Of a stretch of 64,000 nucleotides of DNA, positions 36,608 to 48,049 are shown piece by piece. How positions within the stretch are numbered: the first letter of the stretch is position 1; the number at the start of each line of letters is the position of its first letter. The translations under genes and the position numbers were made by a program. The DNA is from Ophioderma brevispina (taxonomy: Eukaryota; Echinodermata; Ophiuroidea; Amphilepidida; Ophiodermatidae), in NCBI GenBank assembly GCA_023653785.1, contig JAMKCH010011779.1, positions 1-64,000 of the forward strand. Direction: 5' to 3'. The notes beneath the pieces are model-generated. The model was not told the origin of the DNA. It searched no databases and worked only from the letters and a program-made list of their open reading frames with translations.

Positions 36608-36930
36608 ATGTTCTTAACATTCAACATTCCTAGATTTAGCAAAGGAAGGGCACTCATTTAGAATGTGATCCGCAGTCTGTGATGGAGAACAACTTTGGCA
36701 GGCTGGAGATGGTCGCAGTCCCCATCGGTGCATATTGCTGTTGAAGCGAACGACTCCTGTTCGATTCCGGTTTAAGGTGACCCATTCTTTGAGTGGAAGA
36801 TTACTATCACGTGGTAGTTCTGTCATAGGTGTAATAGTGAGTTGGTCTGGTCTTGAAGTATCTAGCCAGGCAGTGTTCCATGTCTGTAAGGTGTCGAATT
36901 GTTGAATATCCAACTTATTTAGTGTTTCTG
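36608..36930 (-). pseudogene. Retrotransposon C-terminal fragment with Cys-rich tail
   Basis: An open minus-strand stretch of 99 codons containing WNTAWLDTSRPDQLTITPM, LPLKEWVTLNRNRTGVVRF, HRWGLRPSPACQSC and QTADHILNECPSF. The N-R-x-R-T-G-V plus C-x2-C...H...C arrangement is the C-terminal signature of the same LINE-type group as the elements at 14.5 and 34.4 kb. Everything upstream of the tail is absent, consistent with 5' truncation on insertion. The stop is followed within a few bases by (TCAC)n. Confidence 0.85.
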
Positions 36931-37419
36931 CAAAATTAAAGAACTCATGTACTATCTACTATAGTAGATTCTACCCATCGTGTTACCTCTAGTACTTTTC
37001 CGAAGGTATGAGGGGAATATGCAGTGGGTGGGAGATACGTTAAATTCTCAAAACATTCTGCATGCTAATCGTATTTGCTTCAATGGTAGCCAACGTAGCG
37101 GGTGAGTTGAATATTACTGACTTTTGAGCGCCTGCGTTTTAGATACCAAGGAACACAAAAGTCTTTGCACTCTTTATGTAAAGATGATGTAAACATGAAA
37201 GGCTAGATTATCTTAGTTGGTTCATAGAACGGTTGAATCGGACCAACAGTTTTCTCTATCAGTATCCTCTCTCAACTAATCGACGCTATCCAAAACTTTT
37301 CCTCCGGAGATACGATGGGTTGAATCTAGTATAACCAGAATTCTCATCTACTCTGTTAAAAACGATTCAGCATGCTTTATAATGGTACGCACTTAATTGC
37401 GCCCAACCCTTCATTATTA
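36931..37419. other. Unassigned sequence
   Basis: No gene or repeat recognised between the retrotransposon fragment and the TA-flanked element. Confidence 0.4.
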
Positions 37420-38185
37420 GGGTTATAAATAGAATCCTATTCTCCAAGCTTGAGGAGAAGGTTTGAAGATGTTATAAATAGATTGAAGAGTGCTGAATCA
37501 GAATTTTTGGTCCAACCTCTGGGGAATGTGGGAAACATTGTCAAATAAGAAGGTAACATTAGTACAGGTGTATATTTGAAATCCAGTTAGATTGTTTTTA
37601 ATGTACACCAATACATTGTTAAAAAAGGTATAATTTGTCTAGGTACAGCCCTATTATGTTTCAAGGTTATCCCGGGGTAAAACTTAACCAGTGCTCCTAT
37701 TTTGTTGAAACTGGTATAGAATTTTCCGTATTTAATTAATTTGCAATGTTTGGCATTTGGTTTTGTAATTAGTAGGCAAAATGTCACCAAAAATTGACGT
37801 CAAAATTGTATACAGAGCTGCCACCCCCCCCCCAAAAAAGTATTAAATCAAATGTATTTTTGCTTCAGTATGGTCAGAACGATAATTTGACACCGGTCTC
37901 AAAAATTTTGATTATTGGATAATGTTTAACTAAGGGTCAGAACCTAGACAAACGATACATCTTTAATCCTTATAATGAGACAAATACATTGATGTACATC
38001 TAAACACAATCTCATTTGATTTCAAACCTTTCTCTGTACTAATTTTATACCCTTATTTGATAATATTCACCACATTTCCCATAGGTTGGAAACAAAAATT
38101 CGAATTCGTAACCCTTCAAACTATAGAAAAACCATCTTAAATCCCTCTCGCACAACTTCGAGAATAGATTTTTCATTTGTAACCC
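37420..38185. mobile_element. TA-flanked inverted-repeat element, family IR1 copy B
   Basis: A 766-bp relative of 5419-6284. Ends GGGTTATAAAT and, on the other strand, GGGTTACAAAT, flanked by TA (37418-37419 and 38186-38187). Inner landmarks shared with copy A include 'gaatcagaatttttggtcc', 'ttgttgaaac..ggt' and 'cttataatgagacaaa'. Inverted arms extend about 170 bp. No transposase. Its ends are better preserved than copy A's and define the terminus of the family. Confidence 0.8.
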
Positions 38186-38488
38186 TACTACATTTACTCT
38201 TATAAGTTTAAAATGATGACGAACTTACTATAACTTTAACCAAATTCCATTTCTTTTTTGTTCCCCAGTAAATCATTAAACAAATAGCTATGCTCGTCTG
38301 CTGTTAACAAACTACATCTCTTTATTTTTAATATATAGAATGTGATACTGGCTACACAGCAACACTGTGCTTCAAATGATATGCAATACACAGCAAGTCG
38401 CCGTCAGAAACTGAACCACTCGCCATCAATGCGCGCGGCTATTCAGTATATTTGTCAGATGGATTTGAGGCACACCACTTTCAAGATA

Positions 38489-40029
38489 CAGAGTGTCCCA
38501 ATAATGCAAATCCTCGCAGTTGTGTGCTATAATTCAAAATTACTGAGAAAAGTTGTATAACAAATTCTGGAATGCCGACATTTTTTCGTTCTCCTGTCCA
38601 ATTTTTGTCCGATAACGGGTCACTTAGTTTGAACAAAGCTATTATGTACCCGCTGTCAAATTCCCCATTCCAATTTGCGTTAGATCGTTGAAGCAAGGTT
38701 CACCTTGAAAAAGTTGGGAATAAAAATGTCTTTTAACTAAAAACTCTCCGGTACTAATCCTTCCTTTTTTTAATGTTGAAATTTTGCGAGATATCTGTAC
38801 GGGCTATCCTTTTCTCCACATACTGTTCAATTTCATCTTATTGTGTGCTTCACTGTTTTTCAGAACCAAGGCGATTACCGTCAGTACGAAGGCCCACAAT
38901 GTCAGCCATTCCAATTGACTGATTGACTAATACACATCAAGGCATGCTAAAGTATGCAGGTGCCGGTGTTTTTTGTTTTTTCTTCTTCTTCTTTTGTTTT
39001 TTTCCCTTTCTTCCTCCTGTTCTCTTTCTCGGGTTTTTCGTCTTGCTGGTTTTTTTCCCTCTGGGGTTCTTATCCTTACTACTTACTTTGGTCAATTACC
39101 TCCATATAAAACTTGTAAACAATAGTTTAATATTAAAAACATTTAAAGACAACATGTCTTTGACAAATAAGCGGAATGGTCTCTGTTCACAATGAACACC
39201 GTTTCTGACCTTGTGTGGTTGATGTAAGCTACTCCGTTTTTTGGGTGTGTCAGGTAGTTTATTTGTGTTGATTTGTTGTGTGTCCCATCAAATGGTCCTA
39301 TTATAACATATGATATCATAAGGATCTTCAACATACCATTTATTTGGTATTTATCCCTCCGCTGCATGTGCAATTATTCACTGCTTTTGTCAACACGCCG
39401 GACGATAAAACATGTAAGTTTGCCAAGTCGCTATTTACTATTCCAATATAAGTAGAGAAAATACTGAACAGATGATAAAAGACCGTGGGATAAACAATAA
39501 TTCAAATATTTTAGTATTTCAACTAATTTTAAATTATAGCCCCAACTATTTCCATTCATTTGGTGTTAATCCCTCCGCTGCAATTTACATTATTCACGCG
39601 GATTTGTCAGACTCACTGGAGATAAAATGTGGCCAAGTTGCTAAATACTATTATAAATTTGAGTAAAGCAAAATACTGTACAGACAATAAAGACCGTGGA
39701 TATATAAAACAATGACGCAATATCTTGGTATTTATTTTTTTTTAAAAACAGACAGATTTAGTACCAGGAATGTTTGTAATGAAAGACTTTTGATTCCATT
39801 TCAAGGTGAACCTGCTTCAACGATCAAACGCAAACTTGATGGGGTAATTTGACAGCGGGTTACATACTAGCTTTTGTTTTCAAAAACCAGTAACCGTATC
39901 AACCAAAATTGAACGAATGTACAAAACAAGTTCATCATTCAGGAATCTGTTATAAAATTTGATAATTCTCAGTAATTTTTGAAATTTATAGCACCGACTG
40001 CGAGGATTGCTTTATTTTGGGACACCCTG
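38489..40029. mobile_element. TA-flanked DNA transposon with about 240-bp inverted repeats
   Basis: A 1541-bp element. The left end is CAGAGTGTCCCAATAATGC and the right end, complemented, is CAGGGTGTCCCAAAATAAAG, flanked by TA at 38487-38488 and 40030-40031. The arms stay alignable for about 240 bp ('cctcgcagt', 'aattactgag', 'cccgctgtcaaatt', 'gatcgttgaagca', 'ggttcaccttgaaa'). The TA target and the GGGTGTCCCA-type end suit the Tc1/mariner (IS630) superfamily. The interior lacks a DDE/D frame and holds a tandem dimer, so it is non-autonomous. Confidence 0.85.
39325..39735 (+). repeat. Tandem dimer (about 190-220 bp units) inside the TA-flanked element
   Basis: Unit 1 (39325-39520) and unit 2 (39546-39735) share 'atccctccgctgcaa'-like, 'caattattcac', 'gataaaa', 'gccaagt(c/t)gct', 'actga/gtacaga' and 'aagaccgtgg' words in order, with both units ending in a 'tagtattt / tggtattt' word. 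Internal tandem copies inside non-autonomous elements are common and usually arise by slippage or aborted gap repair. Confidence 0.7.
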
Positions 40030-40289
40030 TAATATTTTGATGAATATTTGATTACTATACAGACGGACAAGATATGACATGAACCGAACAAACAGACGAG
40101 AACCTTTAATCAATTATTTAACAGTATTGGGACATAGAACATGTCGACATGATGAGAGAGTCAGAGACTACGAATACGAAGGAGTCGGAATGTATACATT
40201 GTTATTTGTGTTTAAAAAAAACATGTGCATCTTTGGCCGATTCAACTGGCACATCAATATTCTAGCACGCGCCTTGCCAATTTAGCCTA

Positions 40290-40770
40290 CCAAGCCTGGT
40301 TGGGAGCGAGGTCGCGTTAATCTATGGTACGATAGGTCGGAGGTGCCCGTCGCTTTTGCTATCAGATATCATCGGGATAGTATAATTTTGTTACATAGAG
40401 GAAATTTTAACTACTTAGTTTCTGATGCAGACAAGGATGAAGTTTTATTAATCTTTTCCTGAAAATTTTTAAAAAAATGTGCGCTTACCGATTCGAACCG
40501 CAACCTCCTATTACTATCATGGCGCTCCTCGCCCGATTTGCAGAGGCGCGATAGATTTAATCTATGTGTATTAAGTCCGAGAGGTGTCCATCGCTTTTCC
40601 TATCGGATCGCATAAGAACGGTGTATTTTTACATATGGAAATTCACACTGAAATTTAACTACTTAGTTCTCCAGGAAGAACGGTGCTGAACCAGTGCTGA
40701 AAAAAACATGTGCCGCTGGCCATCCTTCAAACCGGGCAACCTCCTAGTTACTAGCACAAAAAACGCAACA
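40290..40770 (-). repeat. Two tandem tRNA-like repeat units
   Basis: Unit A ends with the minus-strand B-box-like GGTTCGAATCGG (about 40490-40501) and unit B with GGTTTGAAGGATGG (about 40718-40732). Each is preceded in the minus strand by 'gtaa(c)taggaggttgc'. Unit bodies also share 'ttaatctatg', 'gtccatcgcttttcctatc' and 'taactacttagtt'. The arrangement suggests a dimer of a tRNA-derived SINE. A functional tRNA is unlikely because the acceptor ends do not pair visibly. Confidence 0.5.
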
Positions 40771-40894
40771 CATAACCCGACAAAACCGCCAACGCCCTTC
40801 CTCTCCCTCTCTCTTGCCAATTGGAGCTACAAACAAGCCAGCGCACATGATTTTTTACACAGTTTTAAATGTGAAATTCATAGTTTCGGTGTGT

Positions 40895-41290
40895 ATTGTA
40901 CAACATAAATATATATTTGATCTATTTTTAGTACAAAATCGCATTTTGTCGAAAATGCCCCAAAGCTCATTTAACTAATATGGTTATGCACATAAACATA
41001 CGAGTGAACATTTTTTGTTAATATAAATGTATTTATGTTCTCCTATTATGAGCCCAATTGTATAGAAGAAAAATCCTTTGGGAAACTATAATCGGTTTTC
41101 GACCGTCATTTTGAATCGCCACAACCGCTTTCCATTTGTTTTTTCCTGTGGTTATGTTGTTGTACCCCATCATGAGCAGAGTTTGGGTAAAATTATTCCA
41201 ATGGCAAAGTGGTTTCAGAGGGGGTGCGCCAGACTTAGTACACTTAAGTGTTAAATGTGAAATTTCAGAGTTTTCGTGTGCATTTACTAC
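40895..41290 (+). repeat. Dispersed repeat family R2, member 2
   Basis: Shares 'tatgttctcctattatgagcc', 'cctttgggaaactata', 'cggttttcgaccgtcatttt' and 'cgctttccatttgttttttcc' segments with 29510-29910. A 28-base stretch at 41186-41214 reappears inverted at 42157-42184, so this copy may be one arm of a larger inverted structure. Confidence 0.5.
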
Positions 41291-42489
41291 GTGAATCACA
41301 AAAAAAAATATTGTGCAAGGATTAAAGATGATCTTGACCTTCATGCAATCACTATACCATATATTTATTGTTGTTTTCTTCGTTTTTTTCACATTTGGAA
41401 GTATATTAGATTTGGCTTTATTAAAACAACAAACAGATCTTTGATTCAGTGACATTATCAGTCCAGGTCATCTGCACCGTGCACAAGTTTTTTTTTGATT
41501 CACTTATATCAACGAATATACATTTTACAGCTATTTAGTCAAGCAATAGTAATATTGGCCGCTATTTTGTGTTTAGGTTAAAAATCAATGAAATTAAAAA
41601 AAAAGCTTTTTTAAAGAATATGAGATTTATGCACATGCAACAACAAAATACTAGTGAATATTTGGCAGTAAGTAGGTTAAGTTAGCAGCTGGATGTACCG
41701 GTCTATAACTTGGCTATATCCTAGATGAAACTGCCTCCTCGAACAGATTCAATCAGAGGAAATGGCGGTGATGTTCTAACGTTTTGCCCGTAATGCATTT
41801 AGCCTTTGGAAATTAACAGAGGTCGTTTACATTTTCCGTCATCAATTGACAAAATGCATGAATGGCTGCACTGGAATTTCCTATGGCTGTTTTCAAGTAC
41901 ATCACGATTCTACAACAGATAATGAGATTTGTGTGTCTCAAACGTAGAGAACCCCGGGAAAATCCGGGGGGGGCTTTCATTATCGTCTCAGGGTATGTAT
42001 TGAGTGTTCCACGGGACTATTAAGCTGAACCTTTTCAACCTTTTAAATCTGTTTCATATAAACAAAATTGGCAAACAACTTTTATCTTTATATCGGAAAA
42101 CGATATAAGACACTTGTTATATGTGTATTTATTTCACATCCATTTGCTCTGTAAGTAACCACTTTGCCATTGGAATGTTTTACCACGGAGTTTTTTTTTA
42201 CCCTAGGGTGTAAACTAGACCAATAAAGTGCACCTTAAGTTCATAAAAATAAGTTCGCCAAATTCGAGACATTTGTTGCATTAACATCGCGTTAGAAATG
42301 GATGTTTAGATTTTTTTAAAGTTTTGAAGAGAAGAAACATCTGGATAGTTCATAAAAGTTCGTGCTTTTCAAAAAGACATTTAGGTTTCACCCACACTAA
42401 TTTTTTCCTTCAAAAGTGGCACTTTGGATTTCAAGTATTTAAAGTCACGCATTGGCAGTTTACAACGATTTCATTTCCTTTCAGTTTAG
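41215..42489. other. Unassigned sequence between repeat R2 and the RTE-like element
   Basis: Holds the inverted partner of the R2 segment at 42157-42184 and no recognisable gene. A minus-strand frame of 140 codons (41033-41455) overlaps R2 and has no domain. Confidence 0.4.
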
Positions 42490-43655
42490 TCATGTCATCA
42501 TGGCCTCCGTCAGTGCAAGCGCACTATGGATAAAGCCCACATTAAGTCAAAGGTTAGGTGAACAGCCGACGTCTGGTGGCTGAAGAGGCCAATCCAAGAG
42601 ATGGCAGTTCACTCTCGCACAGGTGCTACCAAAATATGGGATGTCAAACTGGCTGATGATCTGTTGTTCTCAAGCTCAAGGTTGTTGCTTCACTGTTCTC
42701 GCCAAAGGTGGCCCGATTGTCAGCAAGTCTCCCAGACACCCAATGTCGAGTCAGGGTACCACATATCACGCTTTACAAATATCCTTGTAGCGGACCATGG
42801 GTCGACCAAACTTTCCTCTTGCCAAATGTAAGCTCAGCATACAAGATATCTTTCGGTAGACGGCCATACGCCATTCGACGGACATGGCCCAGCCATCGAG
42901 AGTCTGCGTTGTCTAAGAAATGTATAGATGGTGGGAGGCCAATTCGAGTTCAGGAGCTATTGAATTGGCAACCATGTCCTTCCAGGGGACACCACAGATG
43001 CGTCTATACAGCCGCAGAGGAAGCTTTTGAGTTTCTTCTCATCGCCTAGAGTAGTAGTCCATGTCTCACTACATTAATGTGCTGATGATGCAGTCGTTGT
43101 AAACTGCTGCCTTTGTCTTAATGGAAGCTTCGGATTTTCCCACACACGCGCCGTAAGCCGGGCAAGAGTAGCTGCCGCTTGGCCACTGCGTTTCCGATTT
43201 TGACATCGAAGACAGGACTGTCATGATGGTGGACCTAGGTAGGTGAAGTCCGACAACATCAAGTGGTTAATTGTCGCTTGTGATGACATTGGTGGGTCTT
43301 GAGCATTATTGGGCAAGGACAGTGTTGCTTCAAACTGATGGACAAGTCCGAAGTCCTTACGTGCCTGTGAGAAGCGATCCATGAGCAGCTGAAGTTCCCG
43401 CTTGGAATGCAAGTAATGGGAAGCATCAATCAGAGAAAAACATGTCACGAATAACTATCTGGAAACAGTGTCTAGCTCTAAGGCGACTGCAGGAGTGAAG
43501 AGCCGACCATCATACCTGGTGTGAATGTAGATGCCTTATGTGGCTGTACCGAATGCCTGCTTCAGAAGTACTGAAAAAAATATCCCAAGAGCGTTGGGCC
43601 AAAACAATCCTGCTTAACACCACTGCGAATGTCACACGGCTCTGATAGGCTGCCG

Positions 43656-44377
43656 TCAAACTGTACCGGTTTCTTTCATGTTGGTGTGGAAAGATCTGAT
43701 TATGCTCAGAAGCCTTGGTGGGCAGCCAGCTTCTGGAAGGATTTGGAACAGTCCATTCCTGATAACCAGGTCAAAGGCTTTGGTCAGGGCTATGAAAGCA
43801 ATGTAGAGGGGCTTCTGTTGTTCTCTGCACTTCTCCTGTAGTTGGAGTATGGAGAAGATCATATCGATCGTGAATCTGCCAGCACGAAATCCGGCACTGA
43901 GACTCAGATACACCCTTTCAGCAGGACTTGAAGGACGACTCAACGCACACGGGCAAAACTTTGCCGACCATACTAAGGAGGGAAATACCCGGTAAGGGTT
44001 GCAATCACTTCTTTCACCTTTGTTCTTGTAGAGGGTGGTGATCTTTGAGTCGCGTGTCCTTGTGGTATAGCTCTTCTCCAGCTGAAGAGCTTCATGTAGT
44101 GAGTGAAGCAGGGAGACTTGAGGCAATTTGATCAAGTCTGGTGGTATTCCAATCATTCCCGGAGCTTTCCGGATGAAAGACTGTTGATGGCAATGTCAAG
44201 TTCATCCACTATAGGTACAGCATCTAGGGAAAGCCAGGGTAGGAAGATTCTTGATCTTGTCAAGGCTGGGTTGTGACGCCTTCTGTAGGTAGAGCTCAGA
44301 AAGTGTTCCAACAAGCGCTCCATCTGCTTACTTCTGTCTGTGATGACTTCAACACTGGCTTGAGGGACGCGTTGCAC
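43656..44377 (-). pseudogene. RT core of the RTE-like element
   Basis: Two overlapping open pieces (44153-44377 and 43656-44156). The first, with QMERLLEHFLSSTY, PIVDELDIAINSLSSGKL, is the region before the RT fingers. The second carries the 'ITTLYKNKGERSDCNPYR' fingers motif, a GFRAGR-TIDMIFS block and the TKAFD block that normally reads D-L-T-K-A-F-D; here the first Asp appears as Ala (IALTKAFD). The catalytic F-A-D-D box downstream is frameshifted. Either the copy is dead or base errors are present. Confidence 0.8.
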
Positions 44378-45199
44378 TGAGATGGTTCCGACAGCCTTTC
44401 TTTATTCAATCATACATCAGCCTCTGATGTTGCCCGTTGCAGAAGCAGTTTGTATTTCTTCGCTCAGCGCCAGCCAGTATTCAATTGGGACACTGCCTTG
44501 CTTCGCTGAACTTCACTTCTAGCTGCTGACGCACTCTCAGGTTGTGTGTGGAAGGTGAACTCTTATACTCCCTGATGATGCTCGTTTGGCTTCAATGACT
44601 GGAGTTAGTAGACTGACTTGGCTCTCAAACAAAATCGTGTTCTGATTGGATTTCCTTCCAAAGATACAGAATGCTGAGCTCCGAATTGTCTCACGAGATG
44701 AGTCCATTGTCTGTTAAGTATCACAGGATGGACCTAGCCAAGCCCATGGAGCATTATGGACAGAAATGATCAAACTTGTCTGCTTGCTGCATCGTGGAGG
44801 TATTGATGAGTGGTTTACAGCTGTTTAGAGCGGTGCATCCTCTTTGGTTGCAGTCGAATCTTTACAGCAGACCAGGCATGATCTGTACACAGTCTGCACT
44901 ATGGTAAGACCTGTGAGGTTGATGGCATTGATGAAAAGATCGCCTTGTGATGATCAGGTCAAGTTGATGCCAGTGACTTGGAGCGTGGGTGACCGCCAGG
45001 ATACTTTGGGCTGAGGTTTGGTCTTGAAAAAGGTGTTAGTCACACACAGATTATAGTAGGAGCACAGTTCAAGAAGACGTTGTCCAGCATTGGGCTCTTA
45101 CCGGACACCAAAGTGTAAAGGCAAGATGGCCAGGACTAGTGGTCAAGAACCCAATCTCGCATTGAAATCACCAGGAGAAGGAGGTGTCACATTGGGATT

Positions 45200-45640
45200 G
45201 AACCCTTGATTACAGGTCAGGTTGGCATAGGAATTCATACTTGGGCTCAGAAGTGGAAGTCAGGGTTGGAGCATATAAACTGATGAGATAGACGGGCCGC
45301 GTGGTGTGAAGGCGAATTTCAGACGGGCGTTCTGACCCCGTTATCAGCGCTCCACTGAACTCCAGTAAGAAGTTACTAAATGCAAAACCAACGCCAAAGT
45401 CACGAGGTTCTTTGCTGGTGTCCCTTGCCAAAAAGAAAGTGTAGTCCTTTTCCTTGGGTGTACCCGAATCTGTAGACGTGTTGCTTGTAAGGTGGCTATG
45501 TCGACTTGACGTCTTAGGAGACCTCATTATTAATGATGGCTGTCTTTCGGTATCATTGATAATCTTTGAGATTGTCACTTAAACCAAGGTTGTCATGGTA
45601 CGCACATTCCAACATCCCAAGCTTGAGGGGAGTGTCTTTT
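45200..45640 (-). pseudogene. Endonuclease region of the RTE-like element
   Basis: The minus-strand open piece at 45210-45578 encodes the middle of the APE-type nuclease: KEKDYTFFLARDTSKEPRDF, GVGFAFSNFLLEFSG, SERPSEIRLHTT and VYLISLYAPTLTS. In intact relatives the LSETR motif precedes this and an FYxDL segment follows. The former lies in frame-shifted sequence near 45560-45640; the latter is visible as KYEFLCQPDL. Confidence 0.75.
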
Positions 45641-46200
45641 GGATTTTTATCTTGATTGCAAGTTGCAGTAGTGCAGTCAGCTTTTCATGAATGTCTCCAC
45701 TATCCCATGCACCCTATGAGGAGGACTAACTGGTGAGGGACAGCACCCAATTGGGTGAGGGCTGCCCAGCTTAAGGCGAGCGGTAGCTGTCCAGTGAGAT
45801 GCGATGATCATCTCCCACCGTCGGAAGTAGCCCTGGCGCTATGATCTACGCCAATCAAACAAAGTAGCTTAAAACCGATAACTGCTACTTCCCGTGTGGG
45901 GGGTCTACGCTATGAAGGAAGCTGGAGTGTCCCTCTCCAGGGCGCAAAGCCAGGGCAAGTGCTATGGAGATCCGTATATTGCCCATGCAATGAATCCACC
46001 CTCTCCACGCTGAGGACAAATCCAAAGGAACGTAGAGAAACGATACAGTTTGGTGCAAGCAGCGTCGCAGGAGTTGCCGATCTGGTGCTGAGTAGAGCAG
46101 TCAGTCGCCTACGGGGCTCCAACTCCGGATGTATCCTCAGGGTTGTCTCCCAAGCTGTTCCTGGCATATAGGTGAGTCTTTAACAAGGGCAGCAGAGACT

Positions 46201-47535
46201 ATAAAGTCTGGAACACATGGCCGTTGACCTGGTGGGGGGGGATTTCTTCCGCCCGATAAATGCTGGTAGTTCAGCAGCATATAGGGTATTTAATGGCCTA
46301 ATCACGACCCTAACCTATAAGGATATGAAGGAAAGTGTAAAGCATTTGGACAGGTGCCAACCAAACCGGAGTATGGTGACACACCCGTCCACCAACCACC
46401 GACCATTTTTGTGAGTATGTCCACGAAGGTCAGGTGTATTGTTGTTATCAGGGACTCTGAACAATCCAGGGCACAGGTGCCTTGGACCCTACCGAACTGA
46501 TGTTATCAACTAAACCTAGGCAACTGGAATGCTGAGAAGAAATGAAGAAACTAGAAAAGGACGGAAAAAGAGTATGGGAGGTAGAGGTCGCTCAATTCCT
46601 CACTCTGGAAGATACACAAATCCAGCCAACCACCATGTAGGTCTGAAGATAAATAAGTTAAAACATTAACGCATAGGCAAACAAAACAAACAAGAAAAAT
46701 ATGCAGGGCGTTAAAGAAAACAAAGAATGCGATGTAAGCTTTATAGTTTACATTCATCAATATCAAGTGAATTAATATTTCTTGCATATTGAAAAGAAAA
46801 AATATAATATTTGAAATGCCTGTTTATAAATCATAAACAAATCGCATGGGTTTTGTTTGATATTCATTCAAGCCAGTACATAAGCTCTTGTTGGACATTA
46901 TTCATTCCGGACCGATACAGAAGATCCAAAGATACGCTTGTTATAAATTAGACTGCAAAATTATATTGGGTCCGATATCTGCCTTTAGGCATCTGAAAAT
47001 ACATGAAGCAAATAGAGATAGATATTGCTGTTTGTTTTTCTATTGAAAGAAACACGTTAGATTTCCGTGTTATACCGATGCGCTCATCGTAGGATTTGCA
47101 AGAAGAACCACTATTTTATAAGAGAGTTGTGGCCAGAGTTAAGTGAGAATTGATTGCTGATAAACATGTCTCCAAAACCTGATATTTTTTATGATTATTT
47201 TTTAAGTATATGCTGATAATAAGACAATGTTCACACTTATTGACTATTCATGAGGTCAACATTAAGTGTGCAATGAGTTAGTAGGTTCATAGTCAATCAA
47301 TTGACTTACGTTTTGAATTATATTAGGAAAATAATTTTCTCGTAATCATGACAAATTTTTAATCACGAAAAATGGACCAATTCGATTTGCACTCTGTTTT
47401 TTTTTTTTTTTTTTTTATAAATCCATCTTTATTCTATATATTGGATTGGAATTTTGATCTTGTTGGAGAAGAAACGGACAGTCCCAGGTATTAGATTCTA
47501 AAGGCATGGCAGAGGACTTAAATTGTTATATTTAT
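46201..47535. other. Possible 5' flank of the RTE-like element and AT-rich sequence
   Basis: 46200-46530 is GC-richer, like the retrotransposon, and may be its 5' leader. 46550-47400 is AT-rich with nothing recognised. A T-tract lies at 47398-47416. Confidence 0.35.
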
Positions 47536-47539
47536 TCAA

Positions 47540-47900
47540 AATTCCTTGAGAACAAATGCTTGGCGGCCATTTTGAAATTTTACGTGACCATTACCAAGTG
47601 ATCCAAAATGTATACAAACGCTTATTGATTTTCCTACAGCTGAAAACATGGATATGGACACTGAAATCATTGCCTCTACACCGTGCCCAGAAAACCGTAT
47701 AATGTAACAGCGACTTTATGTGACAGCCATTCTTAAATTTAATATGGCCGCCGCCGCCCCAACAAAAATGATCTGATTTGTAGTATAGTAAATCATGTTC
47801 TTATTGGATTCCTTGAACCTTACAAACATGGGTATAGTCACCAGAATCATGCTTCTCCTAGTGTCAGAGACCGTGATATCAGCAAAAAAAATGCCGAACA
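47540..47900 (+). repeat. Tandem pair of diverged units of about 180 bp
   Basis: 'gcggccattttgaaattt' (47561) with 'gacagccattcttaaatttaatatgg' (47722), and 'tattgattttcctacagctg..aacatggatatggacactgaaatcat' with 'tattggattccttgaacctt..aacatgggtatagtcaccagaatcat' recur in the same order. The pattern resembles repeats with internal 'ggcggccat' units known from several aquatic animals. No gene. Confidence 0.5.
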
Positions 47901-48049
47901 TTTTAAATTCAAATATTGCCGCCATAGGGGAATTTCAAATAATACCAGCAGAACTAAAACAAACACACGCACTGTTGAATCCATTTTCAAAGTGATTTTT
48001 ATGTCAGAAAGTGCCTATTTAGAATTGAGGCCTGTAAAAAGTCCTTTGC

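Larger units (their letters stand above)
42490..46200 (-). mobile_element. Degenerate RTE-like non-LTR retrotransposon
   Basis: Reads on the minus strand from about 46200 (5') to 42490 (3'). The endonuclease region (45210-45480) has GTPKEKDYTFF, EPRDFGVGFAFSN and TTRPVYLISLYAPTLT. The RT region (43656-44377) has ITTLYKNKGERSDCNPY, GFRAGRFTIDMIFSILQLQ and FIALTKAFDLV, and a damaged YXDD region lies near 43440 (MFFS..DASHY). The stretch LQLLMDRFSQARKDFGL (about 43350-43400) follows. This protein type is very common in invertebrates and often mislabelled as craniofacial development protein 2. The open pieces lie in different frames and key catalytic positions are disrupted, so it is inactive as read. 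A 5' leader of uncertain extent may reach about 46530. Confidence 0.85.

Noticed and set aside
36345..36620. Minus-strand frame with a repeated THSL tract
   Set aside because: Translation of the (GTGA)n microsatellite next to the retrotransposon tail.
37420..38185. Interstitial telomeric repeat suggested by GGGTTA/TAACCC at the ends
   Set aside because: Single occurrences at inverted ends with TA flanks, not tandem arrays.
42601..43049. Plus-strand frames of 76 and 113 codons
   Set aside because: Antisense shadows of the minus-strand RTE-like element's C-terminal region.
45896..46171. Plus-strand 91-codon frame
   Set aside because: Overlaps the 5' region of the minus-strand retrotransposon. 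No domain in either direction.
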